A DNA stretch of 64,000 bases, from positions 1 to 64,000 of the forward strand of contig NZ_CALAHQ010000023.1 of assembly GCF_937892565.1 (NCBI RefSeq), in the 5' to 3' direction. Position numbers and translations under genes: made by a program. The notes under the pieces were generated by a model. It searched no databases, was not told the DNA's origin, and saw only the letters and a list, made by a program, of their open reading frames with translations. Positions 1-8,702 of the stretch are shown here, piece after piece. The first letter of the stretch is position 1; the number at the start of each line of letters is the position of its first letter. Origin of the DNA: an uncultured Roseicyclus sp. (GTDB lineage Bacteria > Pseudomonadota > Alphaproteobacteria > Rhodobacterales > Rhodobacteraceae).

Positions 1-79
1 CGCCCGAAAGCGCGATGTCAGCAGAAGCAACACCCGCGGTTGCAATCAGGGCAGTCGTAGCGAAGATACTGCTCTCCAA
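1..79 (-). CDS. outer-membrane porin, N-terminal fragment (truncated by window edge)
   Basis: The minus strand encodes a typical Rhodobacteraceae porin signal peptide: hydrophobic SIFATTALIATAGVASA followed by a mature start ADIALSG. The gene continues beyond base 1. The expected product is a trimeric outer-membrane porin. The start is odd. No in-frame ATG precedes the signal peptide before a stop near 118; the only conventional alternative is TTG at 79-77, giving M-E-S-S-I-F, whereas family members normally begin M-K-K or M-K-S. An AGGCGGA at 81-87 sits too close to that TTG for an ideal ribosome site. Either the real start is unusual or the ATG-Lys codons have been lost. Assignment rests on the signal peptide alone. 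Confidence 0.6.
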   Translation of the reverse strand, partial: MESSIFATTALIATAGVASADIALSG

Positions 80-87
80 TTCCGCCT

Positions 88-131
88 GAAAGAGAATTCC
101 AATTCCAACTATTGGTCAAAAATTCTCTTTC
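88..131 (-). repeat. large stem-loop in the porin leader
   Basis: Perfect 11-bp inverted repeat GAAAGAGAATT (88-98) and AATTCTCTTTC (121-131), with a second 5-bp stem inside it (CCAAT 99-103, ATTGG 111-115), a 7-nt loop and a 5-nt bulge. It is AT-rich, unlike the surrounding genome, and ends 8 bases before the only candidate start codon of the porin. It could be a regulatory leader RNA structure or the scar of a small palindromic insertion. Structure is read directly; role is inference. Confidence 0.6.
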
Positions 132-338
132 GTTTTTCAGATACGTCTCTAGATAGATTATTGATCCTCTTGGATCGATCTTTGGGTTCGGGACAGGTGA
201 GGATTGGGCGCGTCCATTCTGACGGCGATGGCCAGATCAAAGACCCAAGAACGGGGCAGCCAATAGTGGCAAAGCATGGGCCGGGGCGCCCTGAAACCAA
301 GACGACACGGCCGACAGATGGGCGAGGAATGTAAGATC

Positions 339-1289
339 ATGATGATGTCCGACCCCGGTATCGACACCGTGATGCGCGGCTTTGCCTTTTGCGAGCCTGT
401 GGCGACGCTGAACGCGTTTTTCGATGATCACTACTATCCCCATGTCGCGGCCACCACGCGGGGGCATCGCCACACGGCCCTGACCTATGACAAGCATCTG
501 CGCGACACGCTGGGCCCCTTGGGCTGGGCTGATCTGGCGCCGCTGACGGTCAACGCGTGGCTGCGCCGTCAGGTTCAGGCGGGGCTGAAGAACACCACCA
601 TCAACAAGCACATCTTTCTGGTGAACCGCCTGTTTCGCACCGTTCGCGATTGGGGGGCGCTGCCCGAGGGGGCCAATGCGCCGCCCTATCTGCGCAAGCT
701 GCCCACCGGCGATTACCGCCAGCGGTTCCTGTCCCAAGCCGAGATCGGGCGGCTTTTGCGCGAATGTGACCGCATCAACCACCCCTACCTGTCGCTGTTC
801 ATCCGCTTTATGCTGTTGACCGGCGCCCGCAAGAGCGAAGCGCGCACCGCGAAATGGTGCGACATGGATCTGGTGGCGGGGCATTGGCGCGTGCCCATCT
901 CGAAAAACGGGCGCTCGCGCCGGATCATGCTGAGTGCCGCCGCGATCGAGGTTCTGGCCCGCACCAAGGAACGCGCGCGTGAGTTGGGTCAGGCCATGGC
1001 GCCGAAAGACTACATCTTCATCAATCCGCGCACCGGCACCTGTTACAACGGCTTTCACATCGCCTATTTCAAGGCACGCGATGCGGCGGGCCTGCCCGAG
1101 GTGCGCATCCATGATCTGCGCCACACCTATGCAAGCTTGCTGATCAACAATGGCGTCAGCCTCTATGAGGTGCAGGAATTGTTGGGCCACTCCTCATCCG
1201 CGATGACGCAGCGCTACGCGCATCTGCAACCCAACCAACTGCGCAGCCGAACCGAGATCGTCGGCCGGATCGTGGATGGCGGTCTGTGA
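339..1289 (+). CDS. tyrosine-type site-specific recombinase / integrase
   Basis: 316-residue phage-integrase family protein, expected to carry out DNA strand exchange at an att site. An N-terminal SAM-like core-binding domain (about 20-105) precedes the catalytic domain (about 125-305). The catalytic set is complete: R164 (GARKSEA), K189, H258 and R261 (HDLRHT), H284 (LLGHSS) and nucleophile Y293 (QRYAHL). I chose ATG 339 because GAGGAA lies 9 bases upstream; an in-frame ATG at 276 lacks a ribosome site. It ends 26 bases from the 3' end of tRNA-Lys, the usual position for an integrase of a tRNA-targeting island, yet no other mobile genes are seen and a porin lies just upstream. It is either a remnant or a domesticated recombinase. 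Confidence 0.9.
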   Translation: MMMSDPGIDTVMRGFAFCEPVATLNAFFDDHYYPHVAATTRGHRHTALTYDKHLRDTLGPLGWADLAPLTVNAWLRRQVQAGLKNTTINKHIFLVNRLFRTVRDWGALPEGANAPPYLRKLPTGDYRQRFLSQAEIGRLLRECDRINHPYLSLFIRFMLLTGARKSEARTAKWCDMDLVAGHWRVPISKNGRSRRIMLSAAAIEVLARTKERARELGQAMAPKDYIFINPRTGTCYNGFHIAYFKARDAAGLPEVRIHDLRHTYASLLINNGVSLYEVQELLGHSSSAMTQRYAHLQPNQLRSRTEIVGRIVDGGL

Positions 1290-1315
1290 TTGCGATCAAT
1301 CAGGACAGGGGAACA

Positions 1316-1391
1316 TGGTGAGCCCGACAGGATTCGAACCTGTGACCAATTGATTAAAAGTCAACTGCTCTACCAACTGAGCTACGGGCCC
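1316..1391 (-). tRNA. tRNA-Lys (anticodon UUU)
   Basis: A 76-nt cloverleaf on the minus strand. The acceptor arm GGGCCCG pairs with CGGGCTC, followed by discriminator A and an encoded CCA (1316-1318). The T-arm contains TTCGAAT, the anticodon stem is GTTGA/TCAAT, and the anticodon TTT falls at 1358-1356. The 3' end abuts the integrase gene, which makes it the plausible integration site of an element. Confidence 0.97.
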
Positions 1392-1488
1392 GCTCTGGGG
1401 CGCCTACTACGGACGGCCCGGTGCCTCGTCAAGCCAAAAACCCCGGCGGGGGATTTCCATGCGGCCGCGCGGGGCGTATATCCCGCCC

Positions 1489-2328
1489 ATGTCTGATCAT
1501 GGCCCCCTTCCCGGCCTGCCCTTTCTCAAGATGCATGGGCTTGGCAACGACTTTGTGGTGATCGATGCGCGCGCGGATGCGCCCCGCGTGACCGCCGGGC
1601 TGGCGCGTGCGCTGGCGGATCGTCACCGGGGTGTGGGCTTTGACCAATTGGCGGTGATCGAGGATGACCCGACCGCCGATCTGCGGCTGACCTTCTGGAA
1701 TGCCGATGGCTCGCTTTCGGCGGCCTGCGGCAATGCCACGCGCTGCATCGCGCGCCATGAGATGGACAGGCGCGGGGTCGCGGCGCTGACCCTCAGAACC
1801 GAGCGCGGGCTTTTGCAGGCGGTCGATGCGGGCGGGGGGCTGACCTCGGTCAATATGGGCCAGCCCTTGACCGATTGGGCCGACATACCGCTGGCCCATG
1901 CGATGGATACCCTGCACCTGCCCATCCCGGGTGATCCGGTCGCCACCGGAATGGGCAACCCGCATTGCAGCTTTTTCGTCGACGATGCCTGTGCCGTCGA
2001 TCTGGCAACCGAGGGCGCGCGGATCGAACATCACCCGCTGTTTCCGGCACGCACCAATGTGCAATTCGTCCATCTGGTCGGCCCCGATCATCTGCGGATG
2101 CGGGTCTGGGAACGGGGGGCGGGGGTGACGCTGGCCTCTGGCTCATCGTCTTGTGCGGTGGCGGTGGCTGCGGCGCGGCGGGGGCTGACCGGGCGGGCCG
2201 TCAAGATCACACTCGATGGCGGCGATATCCTGGTCGATTGGCGCGATGATGGCGTCTGGATGACGGGGCCCACGGCAACGGTGTTTTCCGGCGTGCTGAC
2301 GCCCGCATGGCTGGCCGCCGTTCCATGA
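1489..2328 (+). CDS. dapF: diaminopimelate epimerase
   Basis: 279 residues. Cytoplasmic, PLP-independent racemase converting LL- to meso-diaminopimelate for lysine and peptidoglycan synthesis. Signatures are the start motif [11 protein letters not shown] (14-24), the first catalytic cysteine C80 in ACGNATRC, the GMGNPH motif near 154-159, and the second catalytic cysteine C222 in GSSSCAV. Length matches the family (about 275). ATG 1489 is preferred over the in-frame ATG at 1459 because the longer form adds unconserved residues. The stop codon overlaps the mtaB start (ATGA), so the two are probably cotranscribed and translationally coupled. Confidence 0.95.
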   Translation: MSDHGPLPGLPFLKMHGLGNDFVVIDARADAPRVTAGLARALADRHRGVGFDQLAVIEDDPTADLRLTFWNADGSLSAACGNATRCIARHEMDRRGVAALTLRTERGLLQAVDAGGGLTSVNMGQPLTDWADIPLAHAMDTLHLPIPGDPVATGMGNPHCSFFVDDACAVDLATEGARIEHHPLFPARTNVQFVHLVGPDHLRMRVWERGAGVTLASGSSSCAVAVAAARRGLTGRAVKITLDGGDILVDWRDDGVWMTGPTATVFSGVLTPAWLAAVP

Positions 2329-3584
2329 CCGCCAAACCGCCCGTCTTTCACACATTGGGATGCCGTCTGAACGCCTATGAGACCGAGGCGATGCGCGAGA
2401 TGACGGCGGGTGCGGGCCTGTCCGATCTGGTGATCGTCAACACCTGTGCCGTGACGTCCGAGGCCGTGCGCAAGGCGCGCCAGGATATCCGCCGCCTGCG
2501 CCGCCAGCACCCAGATGCCACGCTGGTCGTCACCGGTTGCGCCGCCCAGACCGAGCCCGCGACCTTTGCCGCCATGCCCGAGGTCGACCGCGTGATCGGC
2601 AACACCGAGAAAATGCAAGCCACGACCTGGGCCGCGATGGCCGCCGATTTTGTGGGCGATACCGAGCGCGTGCAAGTCGATGACATCATGTCGGTGCGCG
2701 AGACGGCGGGCCATCTGATCGACGGTTTCGGAACCCGCGCCCGCGCCTATGTGCAGGTGCAAAACGGCTGCGATCATCGCTGCACCTTTTGCATCATCCC
2801 TTATGGTCGCGGCAATTCGCGCAGCGTTCCGGCGGGTGTGGTGGTCGATCAGATCAAGCGGCTGGTGGATCGCGGCTATCTTGAGGTCGTGCTGACGGGC
2901 GTCGATCTGACAAGCTGGGGGGCGGATCTTCCGGGTGCGCCGCGTCTGGGCGATCTGGTGATGCGCATCTTGCGGCTGGTGCCCGATCTGGCGCGGCTGC
3001 GGATTTCGTCCATCGATTCCATCGAGGCCGACCCGAACCTGATGGCCGCCATCGCGAGCGAGGCGCGATTGATGCCGCATCTGCACCTGTCGCTCCAGCA
3101 TGGCGATGATCTGATCCTCAAGCGGATGAAGCGCCGGCATCTGCGCGATGATGCCATCGCCTTTTGCGAACAGGCCCGGCGCCTGCGCCCCGACATGGTC
3201 TTTGGCGCCGACATCATCGCCGGTTTTCCGACCGAAACCGAAGACGCCTTTGCCAACAGCCTGAAGCTGGTGGTCGATTGTGGGCTGACATGGCTGCATG
3301 TCTTTCCCTATTCGCCCCGCCCCGGCACACCCGCCGCGCGCATGCCACAAGTGGGCGGCGCGGCGATCAAGACCCGCGCCGCGCGTCTGCGGCAGGCGGG
3401 CGAAGCGGCATTGGCCGTGCATCTGCGCGCACAGGCGGGCAAAACCCATCACATCTTGATGGAAAACCCCCGCATGGGCCGGACCGAGCAATTCACCGAA
3501 GTGGCCTTTGCGGCCGATCAGCCCGAAGGCCGGATCGTCACCGCGCGCATCACCGGATGGGCCGGTGATCGCCTGACCGCCTGA
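2325..3584 (+). CDS. mtaB: tRNA t6A37 methylthiotransferase MtaB (radical SAM)
   Basis: 419 residues. Converts t6A37 to ms2t6A37 in tRNAs reading ANN codons. The N-terminal UPF0004 domain provides three cluster cysteines, C13 (LGCRLN), C41 (NTCAV) and C72 (TGCAAQ). The radical SAM domain carries C149, C153 and C156 (CDHRCTFC). The C-terminal TRAM-like tail is short. GCRLN rather than GCQMN separates MtaB from MiaB. The ATG lies inside the dapF stop (ATGA overlap). No Lys tRNA relationship is implied by position, although tRNA-Lys(UUU) lies nearby and is a classical substrate of this enzyme class. Confidence 0.93.
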   Translation: MTAKPPVFHTLGCRLNAYETEAMREMTAGAGLSDLVIVNTCAVTSEAVRKARQDIRRLRRQHPDATLVVTGCAAQTEPATFAAMPEVDRVIGNTEKMQATTWAAMAADFVGDTERVQVDDIMSVRETAGHLIDGFGTRARAYVQVQNGCDHRCTFCIIPYGRGNSRSVPAGVVVDQIKRLVDRGYLEVVLTGVDLTSWGADLPGAPRLGDLVMRILRLVPDLARLRISSIDSIEADPNLMAAIASEARLMPHLHLSLQHGDDLILKRMKRRHLRDDAIAFCEQARRLRPDMVFGADIIAGFPTETEDAFANSLKLVVDCGLTWLHVFPYSPRPGTPAARMPQVGGAAIKTRAARLRQAGEAALAVHLRAQAGKTHHILMENPRMGRTEQFTEVAFAADQPEGRIVTARITGWAGDRLTA

Positions 3585-3609
3585 ACACCCCCCCGCGAAA
3601 GGAGTATCC

Positions 3610-4263
3610 ATGCACCCGAACCCAGCTTTCCGGTCCGAGGGCACGGCGCTGAACCTTGCCTTTGCGCGCACACGCGGTTTTGGCACGCTCTGCGTCAACG
3701 GCGATGCGGGGCCGATGCTGTCGCATGTGCCGTTCTGGCTGAACGACGATGCCACGGGCGGCGAATTGCATCTTGTCCGCTCCAACCCCATCGCGCGGGC
3801 GGTGACCGGGCCGGTGGCCGCCGTGATCGCCGTGATGGGGCCCGATGGCTACATCTCGCCCGATTGGTATGGCGACCCTGCACAGGTGCCGACATGGAAT
3901 TACATCGCCGTGCATCTGCGCGGCCATCTGCACCCCGCCGACCCGGATGACATGCGCCGCCATCTGGACCGCGTTTCGGCCCATTTCGAGGACCGGCTGG
4001 CCCCCAAGAAACCCTGGACCGTGGACAAGATGCCCGAAGAGGCGCTGACGCGGATGATGCGCGGCATCGTGCCCTTTCGTTTCACGCTCGACAGCGTCGA
4101 GGGAACTTGGAAGCTGAACCAGAACAAGACCGAAGCCGCGCGTCTGGGGGCCGCCCAAGCGGTGCGCGCATCGCGCATCGGCCATGAGGTCGAAACGCTG
4201 TCGCAACTGATGCGCGACGGCCCGCCGCCGATGGACAGCGACACCCCCTTCCCCTATCTCTAG
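3610..4263 (+). CDS. FMN-binding negative transcriptional regulator, PaiB family
   Basis: 217 residues matching the PaiB/FMN-binding split-barrel family: MHPNPAF start, a GTLCVNG segment, LSHVPFWL, an RSNPIAR segment, and later KKPWTVDKM and a C-terminal WKLNQNK motif. In Bacillus, PaiB represses sporulation and protease genes, but most proteobacterial members are uncharacterised and may simply be flavin-binding proteins. A strong AGGAG lies 6-10 bases before ATG 3610. It lies 25 bases after mtaB and 31 before the next small gene, so it could belong to the same transcript. Family assignment is firm; function is not. Confidence 0.8.
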   Translation: MHPNPAFRSEGTALNLAFARTRGFGTLCVNGDAGPMLSHVPFWLNDDATGGELHLVRSNPIARAVTGPVAAVIAVMGPDGYISPDWYGDPAQVPTWNYIAVHLRGHLHPADPDDMRRHLDRVSAHFEDRLAPKKPWTVDKMPEEALTRMMRGIVPFRFTLDSVEGTWKLNQNKTEAARLGAAQAVRASRIGHEVETLSQLMRDGPPPMDSDTPFPYL

Positions 4264-4294
4264 GCCAAGATCCAGCCGCAAGGGAGGTTGCGCC

Positions 4295-4576
4295 TTGGCC
4301 ATTCCGCTTGTCCCGCTTGCCGGTCTTGTCCTGCGCTATGGCGCGGTGGCAGCCCTTGCCTATGCCGCCGCGCGCCGCGCCCGGCCCCGGCGGCTGTCGC
4401 CCGCCGCCGAAGACGCGCTGAATCACACGCCTGTCGGCGCAAGCATCGGCCATGCGCCCGGACAGATGAATGCCACAGCGCGGTGGCGGCGCAACATCCG
4501 GCTTGGCCCGGATGGCCCGGGCATGGAGGTCGATCTGAGCGCCTTGGCGCGGCTTCGCATAAGGAAAACACGATGA
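4295..4576 (+). CDS. small membrane-anchored protein of unknown function
   Basis: 93 residues from a TTG start preceded by GGGAGG at good spacing. The N-terminus (about 3-26) is one hydrophobic segment, followed by an Arg-rich stretch and a soluble tail containing LSPAAEDAL, HTPVGASIGHAPGQMN and ARWRRNIRLGP. I do not recognise a characterised family. Its stop overlaps the GST start (ATGA at 4573-4576), so it is translationally coupled to the glutathione transferase. The shared cluster with GST and GNAT genes hints at a stress or envelope role, but this is only context. Confidence 0.7.
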   Translation: MAIPLVPLAGLVLRYGAVAALAYAAARRARPRRLSPAAEDALNHTPVGASIGHAPGQMNATARWRRNIRLGPDGPGMEVDLSALARLRIRKTR

Positions 4577-5175
4577 AGATGGAACTTTTGGGCTCACCCG
4601 CTTCGCCCTTCGTGCGCAAGGTCCGCGTGCTGATCGCCGAGGCGGGCATCCCCGATCTGCCGCTGGTTCAGGTCGCGACCTCGCCTTTGGGTGGCGAAGA
4701 TCGTCTGAATGCGGCCAACCCCTTGGGCAAGATCCCGGCCTTGACGCGGCCGGATGCCCCGACGCTTTACGACAGCCGGGTGATCACGCGCTATCTGGAT
4801 GCTCAGTCCAAGGCCGGGCTCTATCCCGATGCCCGGATCTGGGATGTCCTGACGCTCGAGGCGACTGCCGATGGCATCATGGATGCGGCGGTGAACCTGA
4901 CCTATGAAAAACGCTTTCGCGCCCCCGAGATCCAGTTCGCCCCATGGATGGAGGGGCAATGGACCAAGATCGCCCGTGCGCTCGATGCGCTGGACGGCCA
5001 ATGGCTCAGCCATCTCAAGGGGCCGCTCGATATGGGTCAGATCGCGGTGGGCTGTGCGCTGGGCTATCTGGATTTCCGCCATGATGATCGCGCGTGGCGC
5101 AACGGGCGTGACGGGCTTTGCGCATGGTATGCCGATTTCGCAACCCGCCCCGCGATGCAGGCGACACAGCCCTGA
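4573..5175 (+). CDS. glutathione S-transferase family protein
   Basis: 200 residues with the two-domain GST layout: a thioredoxin-like N-terminal domain (about 3-80) with SPASPFVRKV at the glutathione-binding start, NPLGKIPAL containing the cis-Pro, and YDSRVITRYLD (the E/D-S recognition element), followed by a helical C-terminal domain. It likely conjugates or reduces via glutathione in the cytoplasm; the substrate is unknown. ATG 4573 overlaps the preceding stop, and its own stop overlaps the following ATG (TGATG), so it is the centre of a coupled three-gene unit. Confidence 0.88.
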   Translation: MKMELLGSPASPFVRKVRVLIAEAGIPDLPLVQVATSPLGGEDRLNAANPLGKIPALTRPDAPTLYDSRVITRYLDAQSKAGLYPDARIWDVLTLEATADGIMDAAVNLTYEKRFRAPEIQFAPWMEGQWTKIARALDALDGQWLSHLKGPLDMGQIAVGCALGYLDFRHDDRAWRNGRDGLCAWYADFATRPAMQATQP

Positions 5176-5600
5176 TGCAGATCGCCGTGGCCCGGACCGA
5201 GGCCGCGCGCGCAGGGTGTTTCGCCGTGCGCCGCGCGGTCTTTATCGAGGAACAAGGCATCCCCGAAGCCGAGGAATGGGATGCCGAGGATGCGACCTGC
5301 ACCCATTTTCTGGCCGAGGATGAGCGCGGCCCCTTGGGCTGTGCGCGGCTGATCGCCTTGGGCGACACGGCCAAGATCGGCCGCGTCGCGGTGATGGCCC
5401 ATGCCCGGGGAACCGGCTTGGGCCGGGCATTGATGGATCATGTGATGACGGCCGCACGCACGACAGGCTTTGCCCGCGCGATGCTGGAGGCGCAGCTTTA
5501 TGTCATCCCCTTTTACGAAAGCATGGGCTTTGTCGCGGAAGGGCCGGACTATGATGACGGCTCGGGCATCTTGCATCGGGTGATGCGGCGGCCGCTTTAG
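5175..5600 (+). CDS. GNAT family N-acetyltransferase
   Basis: 141 residues of the ElaA/YjcF-like GNAT type: RRAVFIEEQGIP at the N-terminus, the acetyl-CoA binding segment IGRVAVMAHARGTGLGRAL (motif A, R/Q-x-x-G-x-G), and the C-terminal PFYESMGF motif. Probably acetylates a small molecule or protein amine in the cytoplasm; the substrate is unknown. The start overlaps the GST stop by one base. The last gene of the cluster; 250 bases separate it from petA. Confidence 0.88.
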   Translation: MQIAVARTEAARAGCFAVRRAVFIEEQGIPEAEEWDAEDATCTHFLAEDERGPLGCARLIALGDTAKIGRVAVMAHARGTGLGRALMDHVMTAARTTGFARAMLEAQLYVIPFYESMGFVAEGPDYDDGSGILHRVMRRPL

Positions 5601-5850
5601 GCGACATTACCCGGCAAGCGGGCGAGGCGCTGCGCCCTCTCGCGCAAGGGTTGCATCATCGCGCGAGGATTGTCGAAAATAGCTGGTGATCTGCGACATT
5701 TCGGCGTCACTGCGCGCGTTTGTCCGCTGGACGCCTATAACCGTACCTCATAGACAGCGTGCCAACCGGGCAAGGGTGGATTCCCTTTGCCCTTTCGGGG
5801 TTTCAAGGTCCGGCACCCCCCGGACCCAGAGCAAGGGGAGACGCGAAACC

Positions 5851-6426
5851 GTGTCACACGCCGAAGACCACAGCGGTGATCGCCGCGATTTTCTGTACTA
5901 CGCAACGGCCGGCGTCGGTGCCGTGACCGTGGGCGCGGCCGTGTGGCCGCTGGTAAACCAGATGAACCCGTCGGCCGATGTGCAGGCTGCCAGCCAGATG
6001 CGCGTCGATGTCGGCGGCATTTCCGAAGGCACGCAGTTGACGGTGCTTTTCCTTGGCAAACCGGTGTTCATCCGCCGCCGCACTGCCGATGAAATCGAAG
6101 CAGCCCGTGGTGTCGATCTGGCCGATCTGGTCGATCAAGACGCGCGCAACCCCAATATCGGCCCGATCGACGCCTCGGATGAAAACCGGTCCATGCCGGA
6201 TTATTCGGGCGCCAATACCGGCGAGTGGCTGGTTCAGATCGGCGTCTGCACCCATCTGGGCTGCGTTCCCATCGGGGACGGCGCAGGCGATTTCGGCGGG
6301 TGGTTCTGCCCCTGCCACGGCTCGCATTACGACAGTTCGGGCCGCATCCGTCGCGGACCCGCCCCTGAAAACCTTCCCATCCCTGTGGCATCGTTCGTGG
6401 ACGACTCCACGATCCTGCTCGGCTGA
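5851..6426 (+). CDS. petA: ubiquinol-cytochrome c reductase Rieske iron-sulfur subunit
   Basis: 191 residues. The membrane-anchored [2Fe-2S] subunit of the cytochrome bc1 complex. A twin-arginine type N-terminus (RRDFLYYA at 11-18) leads into a TM segment (about 15-36), followed by the flexible hinge and the Rieske domain. Cluster ligands are C133 and H135 (CTHLGC) and C153 and H156 (CPCHGS), with C138 and C155 forming the stabilising disulfide. GTG start at 5851 with AGGGGAG 10 bases upstream. First gene of petABC. The 250-base upstream region should hold the promoter, but I see no convincing consensus there. Confidence 0.97.
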   Translation: MSHAEDHSGDRRDFLYYATAGVGAVTVGAAVWPLVNQMNPSADVQAASQMRVDVGGISEGTQLTVLFLGKPVFIRRRTADEIEAARGVDLADLVDQDARNPNIGPIDASDENRSMPDYSGANTGEWLVQIGVCTHLGCVPIGDGAGDFGGWFCPCHGSHYDSSGRIRRGPAPENLPIPVASFVDDSTILLG

Positions 6427-6443
6427 ACGAGGGAGACAAAGAC

Positions 6444-7790
6444 ATGTCCGGAATTCCCCACGACCATTACGAGCCAAAGAGCAACGCTGAAAAGTGGTTG
6501 CATCGGCGTCTGCCCATCGTGTCGCTGATGTATGACACGCTGATGATCCCGACCCCCAAGAACCTCAACTGGATGTGGATCTGGGGCATCGTGCTGACCT
6601 TCTGCCTTGTGATGCAGATCATCACCGGCATCGTTTTGGTGATGCACTACACGCCGCATGTCGACATGGCATTCGCCTCGGTCGAACACATCATGCGCAA
6701 TGTGAACGGTGGCTGGGCGATCCGCTACATTCACCAGAACGGCGCATCGCTGTTCTTCATCGCCGTGTATCTGCATATCTTCCGCGGTCTTTACTACGGC
6801 TCCTACAAGGCCCCGCGCGAGATCACATGGATCATCGGCATGCTCATCTACCTGTTGATGATGGGCACGGCCTTCATGGGCTATGTTCTGCCATGGGGTC
6901 AGATGTCGTTCTGGGGTGCCACCGTGATCACCGGCCTGTTCGGCGCGATCCCCTTTGTGGGCGAGGCGATCCAGACATGGCTCCTGGGTGGGCCAGCGGT
7001 GGATAACGCAACGCTGAACCGCTTCTTGTCGCTGCATTATCTGCTGCCCTTCGTGATCTTGGGTCTGGTGATTGTGCATATCTGGGCGTTCCACACGACC
7101 GGCAACAACAACCCCACGGGTGTTGAAGTGCGCCGGACGTCGAAGAAAGACGCAGACTCCGACACGCTGCCCTTCTGGCCCTATTTCGTGATCAAGGACC
7201 TGTTCGCGCTGGCGGTGATTTTTGTCGCCTTCTTCGCGATCGTGGGCTTCATGCCGAACTTCCTTGGCCATCCTGACAACTACATCGAAGCCAACCCGCT
7301 GGTGACGCCCGCCTTCATCGTGCCGGAATGGTATTTCTTGCCCTTCTATGCGATCTTGCGTGCTTTCGATGGTGAGGTCTGGCTGGTGATCGTGGCCGAT
7401 TTCCTGACCGCGGGCATCGTGGACGCCAAATTCTTCGGCGTGCTGGCCATGTTTGGCGCGATCATCGTGATGGCGCTGGCGCCGTGGCTTGATACATCAT
7501 CGGTGCGGTCGGGCCGCTATCGTCCGATGTTCAAATGGTGGTTCTGGATCTTCGTCGTGAACTTCTTTGTTCTGATGTGGGCCGGCGCCATGCCCGCCGA
7601 AGGCATCTACCCCTACATCGCCCTGATCGGTTCGGCCTACTGGTTTGCCTATTTCCTTGTGATCTTGCCGCTTTTGGGCGTGATCGAAAAGCCGCTGGCC
7701 CAGCCCGCGACCATCGAGGAAGATTTCAACGCGCACTACGGCAAAACCGGTGGGTTGGGCGGCGCATCTGCCCCCACCCCGGCCGAGTGA
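6444..7790 (+). CDS. petB: cytochrome b of the bc1 complex
   Basis: 448 residues, eight TM helices. Carries both b hemes and the Qo and Qi quinone sites. Heme ligands are H97 and H198 (one heme) and H111 and H212 (the other); the Qo-site PEWY motif is at 294-297. Alphaproteobacterial cytochrome b is fused (no separate subunit IV), which matches the length. GAGGGAG lies just upstream of ATG 6444, 17 bases after petA. Works with PetA and PetC to oxidise ubiquinol and pump protons. Confidence 0.97.
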   Translation: MSGIPHDHYEPKSNAEKWLHRRLPIVSLMYDTLMIPTPKNLNWMWIWGIVLTFCLVMQIITGIVLVMHYTPHVDMAFASVEHIMRNVNGGWAIRYIHQNGASLFFIAVYLHIFRGLYYGSYKAPREITWIIGMLIYLLMMGTAFMGYVLPWGQMSFWGATVITGLFGAIPFVGEAIQTWLLGGPAVDNATLNRFLSLHYLLPFVILGLVIVHIWAFHTTGNNNPTGVEVRRTSKKDADSDTLPFWPYFVIKDLFALAVIFVAFFAIVGFMPNFLGHPDNYIEANPLVTPAFIVPEWYFLPFYAILRAFDGEVWLVIVADFLTAGIVDAKFFGVLAMFGAIIVMALAPWLDTSSVRSGRYRPMFKWWFWIFVVNFFVLMWAGAMPAEGIYPYIALIGSAYWFAYFLVILPLLGVIEKPLAQPATIEEDFNAHYGKTGGLGGASAPTPAE

Positions 7791-7807
7791 GAGAAAGGAC
7801 ACTGAGT

Positions 7808-8620
7808 ATGCTCAGGAAACTTGCCATCAGCGCTGCTGCGGCTGCCACTCTGGCCCTTTCCTCGGGGGCAGCGCTGGCCGCGGGCGGGGCGGGCTATGTC
7901 GAAAACTTCGACTTTGCCCACGAAGGCCCCTTTGGCCGCTTTGACCAGACCCAGCTTCAGCGCGGTCTTCAGGTCTACACCCAAGTCTGCGCCGCCTGTC
8001 ACGGGCTGCGCTATGTGCCGCTGCGCACGCTTTCGGACGAGGGCGGCCCGGGGCTGAGCGAAGAAGAGGTGCGCGCCTACATCGAGCAGAACTACATCGA
8101 AGTCTATGATGCAGAACTGCAAGATTGGCGCGCGGCCACGCCGAACGACCATTTTCCGCAATCATCCATGGAAAACGCCCCCGACCTCAGCCTGATGACC
8201 AAGGCACGCGCTGGCTTCAGCGGGCCTTACGGCCTTGCGTTGAACCCGCTGTTCAAGGGCATGGGCGGGTCGGAATATGTCGCTTCGCTTTTGACCCACT
8301 ACACCGGGTCGGAGAAGGAAGAGTTTGGGTCGATCCTTTATGGCAACGAGACCTATGGCGGCGGCTATCTCGCAATGTCCCCGCCGCTGTGGGATGGCGC
8401 AGTCGAATATGGCGATGGCACCGAAGCCACGGTCGAACAGATGGCGCTGGATGTGGCATCGTTTCTGACCTGGACCGCGGAGCCGAAGCTGATGGCGCGC
8501 AAGCAGATGGGCTTTACCGCCATTCTGATGCTGGGCCTGCTGGCGGTCATGCTGTATCTGACCAACAAGCGGATCTGGGCCCCGGTCAAGGCCCGCGCCA
8601 AGGGCTATCCGGCCGAGTGA
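7808..8620 (+). CDS. petC: cytochrome c1 of the bc1 complex
   Basis: 270 residues. Sec signal peptide (1-24, cleavage after ALA), c-type heme motif C61-A-A-C64-H65, a periplasmic domain and a C-terminal TM anchor (about 238-257) ending with a basic KARAKGYPAE tail. Passes electrons from the Rieske subunit to cytochrome c2 or cy. The start is ATG 7808, with GAGAAAGGA upstream, 17 bases after petB. Last gene of the operon, followed by an intrinsic terminator. Confidence 0.96.
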   Translation: MLRKLAISAAAAATLALSSGAALAAGGAGYVENFDFAHEGPFGRFDQTQLQRGLQVYTQVCAACHGLRYVPLRTLSDEGGPGLSEEEVRAYIEQNYIEVYDAELQDWRAATPNDHFPQSSMENAPDLSLMTKARAGFSGPYGLALNPLFKGMGGSEYVASLLTHYTGSEKEEFGSILYGNETYGGGYLAMSPPLWDGAVEYGDGTEATVEQMALDVASFLTWTAEPKLMARKQMGFTAILMLGLLAVMLYLTNKRIWAPVKARAKGYPAE

Positions 8621-8641
8621 TCGGCCCATGACAAGATACGG

Positions 8642-8668
8642 AAATGCGCCCCATGGGGCGCATTTTTT
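8642..8668 (+). terminator. intrinsic terminator of petABC
   Basis: A 20-nt palindrome ATGCGCCCCATGGGGCGCAT (8644-8663), flanked by extra A/T pairs and followed by a run of T to 8668, lies 22 bases after the petC stop. It lies between the convergent petC and thiQ genes. The reverse direction has a poorer T tract, so it acts mainly on the plus strand. Confidence 0.9.
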
Positions 8669-8702
8669 GTCTGATGTCTGTGCCTTGTGGCGCCCTGCCC
8701 CA

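Noticed and set aside
80-338. Search for a second att repeat matching the tRNA-Lys 3' end left of the integrase
   Set aside because: No stretch of more than a few matching bases was found; the other end of any element may lie outside the window or be lost.
237-1190. Long minus-strand ORF (317 codons) opposite the integrase
   Set aside because: Antisense shadow of a gene with full catalytic motifs; no recognisable domain of its own.
2088-3791. 567-codon minus-strand ORF opposite mtaB
   Set aside because: High-GC antisense frame of dapF-mtaB; composition is His/Arg/Gly-rich as expected for a shadow frame.
5601-5850. Sigma-70 promoter for petABC
   Set aside because: TATAAC near 5736 lacks a -35 at 16-18 bases; several weak pairs exist but none is better than chance.
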